DNA of 64,000 bases from JALZUR01 sp965205365 (GCA_965205365.1 CBDBGT010000010.1:310001-374000), one strand, 5' to 3'; positions 7,658-16,900 are shown, counted from the first letter of the stretch. The notes: generated from the letters alone by a model not told the origin. Numbers and translations are program-made.

Positions 7658-9820
7658 TTAAAGGCTACTCATACCTTCAATAACTTTCTCTACATCATTA
7701 TAGACTGGTAGCCAAGGCCTAAAGGCGTTTTTAACAACTTTTTTATGACCAAAAAGCCATTTTTTTTTCACATAAAAACGATTTTTAAGCTCTGGAAAGT
7801 GCCTAATAATAACATCAGACATTGTTGTTTTTCTAACATGTTCAATACCGTTCTTTGTATAATGTTCTTCAGTGTAATAATCAGAAAAGAACGGGTCAGC
7901 CATGAGCCTTCTTGAGGCCATTAAAGCAAAAATATAGAATGGAGTATTGCCAAAGGCATAACCAGGATAGCGATCCGCTTCAGCCAGTGTTCCAACTAAA
8001 AGGTCCATTTTCTCTATATCACCATACACCTCATTTAATATCCTTTGGTCTTCCTTATTTGGAGTTAAGTCTTTAAAAGAATCAATAGCTGGCAAATGAA
8101 GGGCTCTTCTAAATTCATTGTACTTAGGAACACCTCTTTCTCGATCTCTGAAAATATCTACAGCTCCCATATCCATGGATACTGAATCCTTCTGAGTTTT
8201 TCCAGTGTTTCTCTCAGCCACAAAATTTTTCATCCAAGTGGGGTAATTGTGTAAGCTCATGGCCCCAGGGAATGAAGTCCCAAAAGAGTTTAACCATGTT
8301 GCCGACCCATACTTACTAAGAGCACCTTGAGCCTGACGAAAAATCATTTCTTTTGTTGAAACTTTAGCTCCGACCTTATTAGATTTACCATCACGAACCG
8401 TTACAAAATCAGGAACAAGGGGGTGCATACGGTACACTGCTACGAACTCTTCTGTTAAGGTAAAAGGAACTGAGTAAAGGTCGAGAGTTTTTTCTCCAAC
8501 CAGGCCTGAAATAAGGTGCTTAACTCCCCCGCTTAGTTGCCCTCGCAAAGTAGGTGAATCCACACCAAAAAACTCTCTCATTCCAAACCAGTTACTTCTC
8601 ATGGCAACATGAAGCATTCCATTATCAAGAAGGGCAGGAGTCCATTCCACTGTGTGAATTTTAGCCATAAGGGCTGAATTAATAATTCTAGCTTTTTCAA
8701 AAAGAATATCGTCACACTCAGCTTTAGAAACATTTCCAATACAAATTTTATTCCCAACCACTGGCTTTAAAATATCATCGATAATGCTATTGTGCTCAAA
8801 ATGAAAAAGGGTATGAATAAGCTCAAGGCCCACCCACCAATTGTCATGAAACCCTGTTACAGGAAGGCCATTTAAATCGTACCTCAAACGCCTATTAGAT
8901 TTATCAACAGCAATTTTTCCATCTGGAATAAGTTTTCCAGTATTTCTCCCCTTTCTCCAAACACTTCTTACTTTTCTAATTGTCTGAGGGTCACTTCCAT
9001 AGATCTGTGAAGCATCCCACCAGTGAGTCACACGGTTTCTAGAGGTGTAATCATAGCCGTGTTTGTAATGACCACGTTCCACAGCAGACTCTTCCTGAGT
9101 AGCAGGTAGCTTCATACCGTCTTTTAACTCTTCATGGGATTTATGAGCTTTAATATGATAGGACTTTGTTTTTGAGTTTTTTCCGTGGGTAAACCAATCA
9201 TGATTCATGGCCTGGAGCCAAGCAGTAGCAAGAACATTAATAACTGGAGCATCAACTTGCTTACCGTTTCTTGAAAGAAGTTTTTCACTAATTTCAAGTG
9301 GGCTTGGGTTCATAAGATCATTTTTCATGGCTTCGTTGGACTTATTAGAATCAACGTTTCGACCAAACCTTTCATTAATGGCCCCTATACGCAATTGACC
9401 AGCAAGATTTTTATCTTCCTCACTAAGATGCTCCTCAATATTGAAAAAATAACAGTCTCCATAAGCCGTCCTATGAATTCTTTTCATAGTTTGTTCACAG
9501 TTAACCTTACCATTGGGGCTAACCCCAGCATCAAAAAGGTTTTCCTCTAACAATTGCTGCCTTCTTTCAGAAAGTTCAAAAGCAAACTCCCTATTTTTCT
9601 TTGAAGCGACCACACCAATAAATTTAGCTTTATTTTTTTTACCCGTATAACCATCATGTTTGAATTTTGACCACTCTGTACCACGCTTTTCCCAGTAAGC
9701 TTTAGCTGCTTCTTCTTCAGTTCTCACCTCAGTAGAAGGTTTTCGGTTAGATTTTGGATTAATTGAACAAGCTGTGACTGTTAACAATAAGATAGGAACA
9801 ATATTTAGCCTACTAGTCAT
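7658..9820 (-). CDS. Cyclooxygenase/alpha-dioxygenase-like heme peroxidase, lipoprotein
   Basis: The 720-residue protein starts with a lipoprotein signal (LTVTAC, Cys18) behind a strong GGGAGG ribosome site, 5 nt from the ATG. Animal heme peroxidase superfamily motifs are present in order: distal His207 in QAMNHDWFTHG, HWWDASQIYGSD (about 266-276), the helix with HTLFHFEHNSI (about 336-345), and proximal His466 in EFVAVYRMHPLVPD. Tyr463 sits three residues before the proximal His, the position of catalytic Tyr385 in prostaglandin synthase and of the Tyr in alpha-dioxygenases; plain peroxidases lack it. This favours fatty-acid oxygenation, but only by motif. It occupies the place where secE-nusG normally follows tRNA-Trp. 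Confidence 0.88.
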   Translation of the reverse strand: MTSRLNIVPILLLTVTACSINPKSNRKPSTEVRTEEEAAKAYWEKRGTEWSKFKHDGYTGKKNKAKFIGVVASKKNREFAFELSERRQQLLEENLFDAGVSPNGKVNCEQTMKRIHRTAYGDCYFFNIEEHLSEEDKNLAGQLRIGAINERFGRNVDSNKSNEAMKNDLMNPSPLEISEKLLSRNGKQVDAPVINVLATAWLQAMNHDWFTHGKNSKTKSYHIKAHKSHEELKDGMKLPATQEESAVERGHYKHGYDYTSRNRVTHWWDASQIYGSDPQTIRKVRSVWRKGRNTGKLIPDGKIAVDKSNRRLRYDLNGLPVTGFHDNWWVGLELIHTLFHFEHNSIIDDILKPVVGNKICIGNVSKAECDDILFEKARIINSALMAKIHTVEWTPALLDNGMLHVAMRSNWFGMREFFGVDSPTLRGQLSGGVKHLISGLVGEKTLDLYSVPFTLTEEFVAVYRMHPLVPDFVTVRDGKSNKVGAKVSTKEMIFRQAQGALSKYGSATWLNSFGTSFPGAMSLHNYPTWMKNFVAERNTGKTQKDSVSMDMGAVDIFRDRERGVPKYNEFRRALHLPAIDSFKDLTPNKEDQRILNEVYGDIEKMDLLVGTLAEADRYPGYAFGNTPFYIFALMASRRLMADPFFSDYYTEEHYTKNGIEHVRKTTMSDVIIRHFPELKNRFYVKKKWLFGHKKVVKNAFRPWLPVYNDVEKVIEGMSSL

Positions 9821-9900
9821 AAAAACCTCCCTTGATCATAATTAGAATCCTAATGATAGTACTACCATTGAAAGGCTTGCAAATAAAAGCTTACTTACTA

Positions 9901-9918
9901 ACCCGAGTTCAGACTTTT
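9901..9918 (+). mobile_element. Solo IS982-type terminal repeat
   Basis: ACCCGAGTTCAGACTTTT matches the ends of the IS982-type elements here (ACCCGAGTTCGGACTTT and ACCCGAGTTCGAACTTT) with one or two differences. No transposase lies beside it. Its position between tRNA-Trp and the peroxidase suggests an old IS event at this junction. Confidence 0.6.
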
Positions 9919-9987
9919 GTCCGTCTAAACACATCTGTAAAAAAGCAAATTTAAAATAAAACTTCCCTAGAAAGGGAGCACTTAAAA

Positions 9988-10065
9988 TGGCAGGGCAGGA
10001 GGGATTCGAACCCACAACCGGTGGATTTGGAATCCACTGCTCTACCAATTAGAGCTACTACCCTG
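9988..10065 (-). tRNA. tRNA-Trp(CCA)
   Basis: The minus strand folds as a cloverleaf: acceptor CAGGGTA with TGCCCTG, anticodon loop TTCCAAA (CCA, Trp), a T arm with GGTTCGAATCC, and an encoded 3' CCA at 9988-9990. It lies 76 bp downstream of tuf, the usual order tuf-trpT-secE, though secE is absent here. Confidence 0.95.
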
Positions 10066-10082
10066 TATAAACTTTCAAACTC

Positions 10083-10115
10083 AAAAAAAGAGCCAAAGAG
10101 AATACACTCTTTGGC
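10083..10115 (-). terminator. Rho-independent terminator after tuf
   Basis: On the minus strand GCCAAAGAG, loop TGTATT, CTCTTTGGC form a perfect 9-bp stem followed by TCTTTTTTT. It lies between the tuf stop (10142) and tRNA-Trp, so it should limit read-through into the tRNA. Confidence 0.85.
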
Positions 10116-10141
10116 CTTTAAAACTTAGCGTTTAGTCAATA

Positions 10142-11332
10142 TTACTCAACAATTTCAGTTACAACACCAGCTCCAACAGTTCTTCCGCCCTCACGAATGG
10201 CAAAGCGAAGCTCTTTTTCCATGGCAATTGGACAGATCAACTCACAGCTCATTTCAACCCTATCACCAGGCATAACCATTTCAATGTCAGCGTTAAAAGT
10301 CACAACACCTGTAACATCAGTGGTTCTAAAGTAAAACTGTGGACGATACCCATTAAAAAATGGAGTATGCCTTCCCCCCTCTTCTTTAGAAAGAATGTAG
10401 GCTTCACATTTAAATTTTTTATATGGTTTAATAGAGCCCGGAACAGCAAGAACCTGTCCTCTTTCAACATCTTCTTTCTTAACACCTCTTAATAGACAGC
10501 CAGCATTGTCACCAGCATGACCTTCATCAAGAAGCTTTCTAAACATTTCAATACCCGTAACTGTAGTCTTAGTTGTTTCCTTAACACCTATAATTTCAAT
10601 TTCTTGTCCAACTTTAACAACACCACGCTCAATCCTACCGGTAACAACTGTACCACGACCAGAGATAGAAAAAACATCCTCAATTGGCATTAAGAAAGGC
10701 AAGTCAACTGCTCGCTCTGGAGATGGAACATATCTATCAATTTCAGCCATAAGCTTAAGAATAGCATCTTTTCCAATGTCAGGGTCTCTTCCTTCAACAG
10801 CAGCAAGAGCAGAGCCTGAAATAATTGGAACCTCGTCTCCAGGATATTCATATTTAGAGAGAAGCTCTCTAATCTCAAGTTCAACTAACTCTAAAAGCTC
10901 AGCGTCATCAACTTGATCAACTTTGTTTAAGAAAACCACTATTGAGGGAACACCAACCTGTCTAGCGAGCAAAATATGCTCTCTAGTTTGTGGCATAGGA
11001 CCATCCGCAGCATTTACAACAAGAATAGCTCCATCCATCTGTGCAGCCCCAGTGATCATATTTTTTACATAATCAGCATGACCTGGACAATCAACATGAG
11101 CATAGTGACGGTTCTCTGTCTCGTACTCAACATGGGAAGTTGAAATTGTAATACCACGCTCTTTCTCTTCTGGAGCATTATCAATATCAGCATAGTTCAT
11201 AGCCTTAGAACCACTAGCTTCAGCTAACACCATAGAGATGGCAGCAGTAAGAGTTGTCTTACCATGGTCTACGTGACCAATAGTTCCAATATTTACATGG
11301 GGTTTATTACGCTCAAATTTTTCCTTAGCCAT
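10142..11332 (-). CDS. tuf: Elongation factor Tu
   Basis: This GTPase delivers aminoacyl-tRNA to the ribosome. The 396-residue product starts MAKEKFERNKPHVNIG and carries G1 GHVDHGKT, G3 DCPGHADY, G4 NKVD, and the domain III end VGAGVVTEIVE. The ATG at 11332 is chosen over the upstream in-frame ATG at 11353 because AGGAGG lies at 11338-11343 and the protein then begins as all EF-Tu do. Four tRNA genes lie upstream and tRNA-Trp downstream, the classic tRNA-tufB arrangement. Confidence 0.98.
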   Translation of the reverse strand: MAKEKFERNKPHVNIGTIGHVDHGKTTLTAAISMVLAEASGSKAMNYADIDNAPEEKERGITISTSHVEYETENRHYAHVDCPGHADYVKNMITGAAQMDGAILVVNAADGPMPQTREHILLARQVGVPSIVVFLNKVDQVDDAELLELVELEIRELLSKYEYPGDEVPIISGSALAAVEGRDPDIGKDAILKLMAEIDRYVPSPERAVDLPFLMPIEDVFSISGRGTVVTGRIERGVVKVGQEIEIIGVKETTKTTVTGIEMFRKLLDEGHAGDNAGCLLRGVKKEDVERGQVLAVPGSIKPYKKFKCEAYILSKEEGGRHTPFFNGYRPQFYFRTTDVTGVVTFNADIEMVMPGDRVEMSCELICPIAMEKELRFAIREGGRTVGAGVVTEIVE

Positions 11333-11483
11333 TTTATTCCTCCTAAATGACAAAATATACGCCTATGGCGTTTTTAATATTTAAAAACCAACAAAAAAAA
11401 AGTGCCACCAAAAAAGAAGCTTGTCACACATTTTTAAGATCTTTTACTCCACTTAGTGCAAAACTAAAGCAAACCCCTAATAA

Positions 11484-11558
11484 TGGAGCCCATAGAGAGA
11501 ATTGAACCCTCGACCTCACCCTTACCAAGGGTGTGCTCTACCACTGAGCCATATGGGC
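11484..11558 (-). tRNA. tRNA-Thr(GGT)
   Basis: Acceptor GCCCATA pairs with TATGGGC, the anticodon loop is TTGGTAA (GGT), and 3' CCA is encoded. It is the last of four tRNAs before tuf. Confidence 0.95.
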
Positions 11559-11587
11559 ATAAATAATTTAAACACCCTACCTTTAAA

Positions 11588-11663
11588 TGGAGCGGGAGAC
11601 GGGTCTCGAACCCGCAACCCTCAGCTTGGAAGGCTGATACTCTACCAATTGAGCTACTCCCGC
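11588..11663 (-). tRNA. tRNA-Gly(TCC)
   Basis: Acceptor GCGGGAG pairs with CTCCCGC, the anticodon loop is CTTCCAA (TCC), the T arm contains GGTTCGAGACC, and CCA is encoded. Confidence 0.95.
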
Positions 11664-11675
11664 TCGGAGTAAAAA

Positions 11676-11761
11676 TGGTGGAGAGAGCAGGATTTGAACC
11701 TGCGTACGTATACACGAACGGGTTTACAGCCCGTCTCCTTTAACCACTCGGACATCTCTCC
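11676..11761 (-). tRNA. tRNA-Tyr(GTA)
   Basis: This 86-nt class II tRNA has a long variable arm, acceptor GGAGAGA with TCTCTCC, an anticodon loop containing GTA, and encoded CCA. Confidence 0.95.
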
Positions 11762-11764
11762 ACT

Positions 11765-11840
11765 TGGAGCTGGATATGGGACTTGAACCCGCAACCTGCT
11801 GATTACAAATCAGCTGCTCTACCAATTGAGCTAATCCAGC
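11765..11840 (-). tRNA. tRNA-Thr(TGT)
   Basis: Acceptor GCTGGAT pairs with ATCCAGC, the anticodon loop is TTTGTAA (TGT), and CCA is encoded. It is first in the Thr-Tyr-Gly-Thr-tuf transcript. Confidence 0.95.
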
Positions 11841-11933
11841 TAAACAAGAGAGAAGGATAAAGCCCATTCCCCCCCTTTGGTCAACACTAAAAAAAAATCT
11901 GTAAGTTTATTGAGCTTTTATAGATTCAAGTAC

Positions 11934-11954
11934 AAAAAGCCACTTAAAAGTGGC
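11934..11954 (-). terminator. Rho-independent terminator downstream of rlmB
   Basis: On the minus strand GCCACTTTTAAGTGGC forms a compact hairpin followed directly by TTTTT. It separates the proS-pyrF-rlmB transcript from the tRNA-tuf transcript. Confidence 0.8.
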
Positions 11955-12065
11955 CATTACAAAATCATTCACACCAAAGCCTATTGATCTAAATAAACCT
12001 TTCATAAACTAGAAAGTTCACACTTTAAAACCTTGTTCAATTAAAACTGAATACATATGACTTTG

Positions 12066-12767
12066 TTATTTAAGGGACCAAATTCCCACAGCAACAGATA
12101 CAGAAATATTAAAACTTGCAGTGGGGTCAGTTTGAGGAATATACACCTTAAAATCTGAAGCTTTAATAAGTGTTGGTTTAACACCTTTATCTTCAGCTCC
12201 AGCAATAAGAATTGTTTTCTCAGATTTTTTAACCTCTCTAATGTCCTGCATTGTTTCATCCACTGCCAAAGCATAAGACCAAAAACCTTTTGCTTTAAGA
12301 CTTTTTAGTTGATTTTTAATATTTTGAACTCGCATTATTGGAACATGTTCAACACCCCCACACGCCACCTTACAAGCCGTGGGAGTCAAAGGAGCTGAGT
12401 TTTTTACTGACATTAAAATCCCATCAACCCCCATAAGCCAAGCAGTTCTCAAAACAGCACCCAAGTTATGAGTATCCTCTACGGAATCTAAAGCTAAAAT
12501 AAAGCACTTCTCCTCATTTTCATTGGGCCACTCTGGATTTTCTCTAACTTCACAAGCAATTCCTTGAGAGGTTTGTGAAAGTTTATTAAAAAAACTTTCT
12601 TTTTTAAAACTTAAGGCCACACCATTTTTTTTTGCTAAAGCCTTAAATCCACCACTCCATTTTTTAGAATCAAAGGTCTCTCCAATGTAAATGACAGAAA
12701 CTGCATGGGGCCGTATTTTTAACGCCTCCATAACTGAATGTCTACCCACTACTATACGGCTTGCCAT
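12066..12767 (-). CDS. rlmB: TrmH/SpoU-family 23S rRNA 2'-O-methyltransferase (RlmB-like)
   Basis: The 233-residue protein of the SPOUT superfamily has an N-terminal substrate-binding domain (GRHSVMEALK) and the three SpoU motifs: LDSVEDTHNLGAVLRTA, IAGAEDKGV and IPQTDPTASFNISVSVAV. The family transfers a methyl group from S-adenosylmethionine to the 2'-O of a guanosine in 23S rRNA (G2251 in E. coli). Its start overlaps the pyrF stop by 16 nt, which indicates translational coupling. RlmB against another TrmH subfamily cannot be settled from motifs alone. Confidence 0.88.
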   Translation of the reverse strand: MASRIVVGRHSVMEALKIRPHAVSVIYIGETFDSKKWSGGFKALAKKNGVALSFKKESFFNKLSQTSQGIACEVRENPEWPNENEEKCFILALDSVEDTHNLGAVLRTAWLMGVDGILMSVKNSAPLTPTACKVACGGVEHVPIMRVQNIKNQLKSLKAKGFWSYALAVDETMQDIREVKKSEKTILIAGAEDKGVKPTLIKASDFKVYIPQTDPTASFNISVSVAVGIWSLK

Positions 12768-13459
12768 GCTGACTTTAAGTTCTGAACAGTTTTATTAAAA
12801 TTCCTAGTTCTTATTAACGACCTACCCATAACCAAATAAGTTGCACCATGAGCCCAAGCTGTTTTAGGTGTTGAAACTCTTTTTTGATCATCTTTATCCT
12901 CATCAATAAAACGAATACCTGGTGTTACAAAAATGCCTTTTGGATATTTTTTCTTAACCATTGAGATTTCTTTTGGTGAACACACTAGCCCCAACAAACC
13001 TGATTCAAAAACTAAATTAGACAAATCTTTAACAATCTTCTGGGGCTTAGTATTTTTTAAAAGAGGCAAAGTATTGTCTTCCTCATTAAAACTTGTAAGC
13101 AACGTCACCACTAAAATTCTAAACGGTCTTATTTGATTTAACTCTTTTTCAAGTTTTGCAAGTTGCCTTAAACACTCTAAGCCATTTAAAGCATGGACTG
13201 TGCAAAAAGAAGCCTTACTATCAAACGCAGCCCATACAGAGCTTACAACTGTTGAAGGAATATCAAAAAATTTATAATCAATAAATATCTTACCTTTTTT
13301 TGAAAGCCACCTCCATTCACTTTGAGTAAGCTGAAAGCCTAAGCGAGGCCCTACTTTAAAGCCTAAAATATGTGAAGACCATTTTTCAACTAAAGAAAAA
13401 GCCTCCATTTTAAAATCCACATCAAGAGCAAGAAAAACACCCATTCTAGATTGTGTCAT
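12752..13459 (-). CDS. pyrF: Orotidine 5'-phosphate decarboxylase
   Basis: This enzyme catalyses the last step of UMP synthesis, OMP to UMP plus CO2. The 235-residue barrel protein has FLALD at the first strand, Lys35 in GFKVG, the catalytic D-x-K-x-x-D set Asp61, Lys63, Asp66 in DYKFFDIPST, then VHALNG, VTPGIR and GATYLVMGRSL for phosphate binding. The ATG overlaps the end of proS by 14 nt; an alternative ATG five codons in (MGVFLALD) is also possible. It is the middle gene of proS-pyrF-rlmB. Confidence 0.92.
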   Translation of the reverse strand: MTQSRMGVFLALDVDFKMEAFSLVEKWSSHILGFKVGPRLGFQLTQSEWRWLSKKGKIFIDYKFFDIPSTVVSSVWAAFDSKASFCTVHALNGLECLRQLAKLEKELNQIRPFRILVVTLLTSFNEEDNTLPLLKNTKPQKIVKDLSNLVFESGLLGLVCSPKEISMVKKKYPKGIFVTPGIRFIDEDKDDQKRVSTPKTAWAHGATYLVMGRSLIRTRNFNKTVQNLKSAWQAV

Positions 13460-15167
13460 AGCAGTCCTTAATTTTTAAAACCACGTCTTCTAACAAACAA
13501 TCATACTTTTCACCCTTAGATCTTAGAAAAATATCTGCCTTACCAGATTTAAACCCTTTAGACCCTATGGTAAGCCTTATAGGAAAGCCTAACAAATCTG
13601 CATCTTTAAATTTAACACCTGGACGCTCTTTTCTATTGTCAACAAACACACTTAAACCTATGGCTTCAAGCTCATTAACAGTCTTTAAAAAATACCCTTC
13701 AATGTCATCACTTAAATCCAATAAACAGACATGAATATCAAATGGAGAAAGAAATTTAGGCCAGACAATACCATTTTCATCATGAGACTGCTCAACTGCA
13801 GCCTGTAAAGTTCTTGACACTCCTAAACCATAACAGCCCATTTGAAAAAACTGTGCCTTACCTTTAGCGTCTAAAAACTGAGCTTCCATTGATTTACTAT
13901 ACTTAGTTCCAAGGTAAAAAATATGACCAACCTCAATACCTCTTATGGATTTAAGGTTTCCCTGACCATCAGGAGAAGGGTCGCCACCTTGAGCCAAAGT
14001 TAAATCAAAAACTTCTTTAACCTTAAAATCCCTTCCAGGGCTTACACCCTTTAAGTGAACACCATCTTTATTTCCACCCACCACCATGTTCTTATAACCT
14101 TTTAAAAACTGATCCATATAAACATTAGTTTGAACACCAACAGGTCCACAACTTCCCGGGTTTGCACCAACTAAGTCTAAAACCTCAACATCAGTAAGCA
14201 TTCTCGGCTCTGTAACAAAACCCAAGTGGTTTTTTATTTTAATTGGGTTTACTTGATCTAAACCCCTTAAAAGCACAGTGAACTTAACAAGCTTTCCATT
14301 TGGATACTGGCCTTGAAAAAACATAGTTTTCACAAGCTCCTTTTGAGGTAAATTTAAAAATTTTGACAAATCTTTAATGGTCTTTAAATTAGGAGTTAAA
14401 ATCTCTTCTAAAGCTTTTTCAACAGTGACTGCGTCTGATCCACTAAGCTCAAACACCCTTGGACAAATTTCAATATTGGCAGCATAGTCTGAACCATCAC
14501 TTATTAAAAGCTCATCCTCGCCTACGCTGGCTAAAACTTGAAACTCCTCTGTCAGAGAGCCTCCTATGGCACCAGCATCTGCCTTTACAATTCTATACTC
14601 TAAGCCCAATTGATTAAAAATTCTAATATAAGCATCTCTAGCAAGATGATAGCTTTTATGTGCAGCCTCTTGATCTATATCAAAACTATACCCATCCTTC
14701 ATTAAAAACTCACGACAACGTATCAAACCAAATCTTGGCCTAATTTCATCTCGATACTTAGTCTGAATTTGATAATACACCACAGGAAGCTCTTTATGGC
14801 TTGTGATATCATTCTTAACATAATCTGTAATCACTTCTTCATGTGTAGGCCCAAGACAAAACTCATTGTTGTTCTTATTGGCAAAGGTTTGTATATCCGG
14901 GTATCCCCAGCGCCCAGATTTTTCCCAAAGTTTTTTAGGCTGCACCATGGGCAACAAAACTTCAGCCATACCAACTAAATCAAGTTCTTTTCTAATAATT
15001 TCTTCAAGCCTCCTAAGTGCTCTTAAAAATAATGGACTATAAGTATACACCCCTGAACTTAATTTTTTAATCAACCCAGATCTTAATAAAAGCTTATGAC
15101 TGGAAATCTCAGCATCTGAAGGATCCTCCTTATACGTCTTAATTCCAAGATTTGTCCAATTTACCAT
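13446..15167 (-). CDS. proS: Prolyl-tRNA synthetase, bacterial type
   Basis: This class II synthetase charges tRNA-Pro. Motif 2 region (RDEIRPRFGLIRCREFLMKDGYSF) and the motif 3 region (CYGLGVSRTLQA) are visible. The inserted editing domain lies between about residues 220 and 390, with the LKTIKDLSKFLN and GANPGSCGP segments typical of the YbaK-like INS domain. The start MVNWTNLG at 15167 is preferred over the upstream ATG at 15188 because a GAGGAAG ribosome site precedes it; the product is 573 residues. It leads the proS-pyrF-rlmB operon. Confidence 0.95.
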   Translation of the reverse strand: MVNWTNLGIKTYKEDPSDAEISSHKLLLRSGLIKKLSSGVYTYSPLFLRALRRLEEIIRKELDLVGMAEVLLPMVQPKKLWEKSGRWGYPDIQTFANKNNNEFCLGPTHEEVITDYVKNDITSHKELPVVYYQIQTKYRDEIRPRFGLIRCREFLMKDGYSFDIDQEAAHKSYHLARDAYIRIFNQLGLEYRIVKADAGAIGGSLTEEFQVLASVGEDELLISDGSDYAANIEICPRVFELSGSDAVTVEKALEEILTPNLKTIKDLSKFLNLPQKELVKTMFFQGQYPNGKLVKFTVLLRGLDQVNPIKIKNHLGFVTEPRMLTDVEVLDLVGANPGSCGPVGVQTNVYMDQFLKGYKNMVVGGNKDGVHLKGVSPGRDFKVKEVFDLTLAQGGDPSPDGQGNLKSIRGIEVGHIFYLGTKYSKSMEAQFLDAKGKAQFFQMGCYGLGVSRTLQAAVEQSHDENGIVWPKFLSPFDIHVCLLDLSDDIEGYFLKTVNELEAIGLSVFVDNRKERPGVKFKDADLLGFPIRLTIGSKGFKSGKADIFLRSKGEKYDCLLEDVVLKIKDCYDTI

Positions 15168-15204
15168 TCTCTTCCTCTTTTTTTTCAATACTCTTTAGTA
15201 AAAG

Positions 15205-15516
15205 ATAATCTTATTAAACTGAGTGCTAACGCAAGGTCTAAAGTTTTAAAAGCTTTTTTTACACTCAAACCTCTTTATAAAAGCATAAAGCTTCTTCTAA
15301 ACAACACCCTATATTATATGTTTAATTTATTGGCCTTTAAAAACACTCCCTCATAAGACCTTCATATGATTTTATTTAGCAATTATATAGTGATAAAACT
15401 TTTCTTATTCTATTGATTAAAGAGCCCACCTTAGCCTTCTTTTAAATACTCCAAACTTCATACAACAATGCCCTGATAAACCTTTTCACTGTAATTTAGC
15501 ATAAACTGCTTTTTTT
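15205..15516. other. Intergenic region between ntrX and proS
   Basis: About 310 bp of AT-rich sequence lie between the stop of ntrX and the 5' end of proS. It should hold the proS promoter. I see no convincing ORF, hairpin or T-box-like structure. Confidence 0.4.
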
Positions 15517-16845
15517 CTACCTTTGCCCATCTACTTCAATGCCATAAGCTTTTATTTTTCTATGAAGGTAGCTTCTCTCTAAACCAATGGCCTCTGAGGT
15601 TTTAGATATATTGCCACCATTTTCTGCTATCTTAGTGAGTAAGTAATTTTTTTCAAACTGCGCTCTAGCCTCTCGAAAGTTTCCATAGCCACTAAAACCC
15701 TGAACTCCAGAAGGACTAATCCCTGCATACTTCACATCATAAACATCAAATTTCTCACTAACTGAAAGAATATGCACCCTTTCTACAAAGTTTTTCAACT
15801 CTAAAATATTCCCTTCCCAACCATGAGTTTGGAGAAGCTGTAAAGCATCTTCTTGAAACACCCTAACCTTAACTCCTGATTTACGACAATGCTCTTGAGA
15901 AAAATACTCTACAAGTATCGGAATATCTTCTTTACGCTCTCTAAGAGGCTTAACCTCTAAAGACAATGTCGACAGTCGACCATAAACATCTTCCCTAAAT
16001 TTACCCTTTTTAACTAACTCCTTTAAATCCATAGCTGTAGACGCCACAACTCGCACATTATATACACGATTAGACTCTTTTTCTCGCAAAATATTTGATA
16101 GTTTTTCTTGAGCCTCTTCATCCAGTTTTTCTATATTTTTAATAAATAAGGTTCCTCCTTGAGCAGCTTGAAAAAATCCAATATTTTTACCCTTAGACCC
16201 TAAAAGCTCTGTGGAATGAAGCCCTTCTGGCAACGAGTTACAATTTACTGTTACAAAAGGAAAGCCTGCTCGCTTACTCACATAATGGATATTTTTAGCA
16301 ACAAGGCTTTTGCCAACACCTTCCTCACCTCTTAGTAAATATGCTGACTGAGTAGCTCCAAACCTCATCACTAAAAATTTAATCTGCTGTATATGGGCAC
16401 TCTCTCCGACAATTACAAAGCTTTCTCTAAGTTGATTTAAAAGGCTAATTTTTTCATTTTCCTGGATGGAATATAACAAAGTATTTTTAATGAGTATAAG
16501 AACCTTTTCCATGGAAATAGGTTTTTCCACAAAATCCCATGCTCCAAGCTTTACAGCCTTTACGGCAGTATCAATTGTCCCATGCCCTGACATAACCACA
16601 ACTTTAGGAGCTCCTGTTAAAGACTTCATTTCCTCTAACACACCTAAACCATCAACATCACCTGGCATCCACACATCTAAAAACATGATTGCAGGTTTAA
16701 ACTCTTGAAGAGCTTTTAACCCTGAAACTCCATTATGAGCAGTCCTCACTTCAAACCCCTCATCCTGAAGAGATGCTGCTAATATTTCACAAATTGTGAC
16801 TTCATCATCGATAATTAGTATTTTTTGATTTTTTAAGTCTACCAT
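15517..16845 (-). CDS. ntrX: NtrX-like response regulator with degenerate AAA+ domain
   Basis: The 442-residue protein has a receiver domain (acidic pair in IIDDE, phospho-acceptor Asp57, Lys108), a sigma54-type AAA+ domain and a Fis-type C-terminal helix-turn-helix (GGNISKTSEAIGLERSYLHRK). The AAA+ core is damaged: Walker A is present (GEEGVGKS, 173-180), but the GAFTGA loop is replaced by GSKGKNIGFF (216-225) and Walker B reads GGTLFIKNI with Lys236 and Asn237 where Asp-Glu belong. The arginine-finger region FREDVYGRL remains. It should bind DNA but is unlikely to remodel sigma54. It follows ntrY by 55 bp. Confidence 0.88.
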   Translation of the reverse strand: MVDLKNQKILIIDDEVTICEILAASLQDEGFEVRTAHNGVSGLKALQEFKPAIMFLDVWMPGDVDGLGVLEEMKSLTGAPKVVVMSGHGTIDTAVKAVKLGAWDFVEKPISMEKVLILIKNTLLYSIQENEKISLLNQLRESFVIVGESAHIQQIKFLVMRFGATQSAYLLRGEEGVGKSLVAKNIHYVSKRAGFPFVTVNCNSLPEGLHSTELLGSKGKNIGFFQAAQGGTLFIKNIEKLDEEAQEKLSNILREKESNRVYNVRVVASTAMDLKELVKKGKFREDVYGRLSTLSLEVKPLRERKEDIPILVEYFSQEHCRKSGVKVRVFQEDALQLLQTHGWEGNILELKNFVERVHILSVSEKFDVYDVKYAGISPSGVQGFSGYGNFREARAQFEKNYLLTKIAENGGNISKTSEAIGLERSYLHRKIKAYGIEVDGQR

Positions 16846-16900
16846 ATTATTCTTATTTCCTCATTATTTCTTAAAATTTAAGTCTCATTCCTTATTTTAA

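Noticed and set aside
9842..10048. 68-codon ORF overlapping tRNA-Trp
   Set aside because: It reads through the tRNA and has no ribosome site; shadow of the tRNA.
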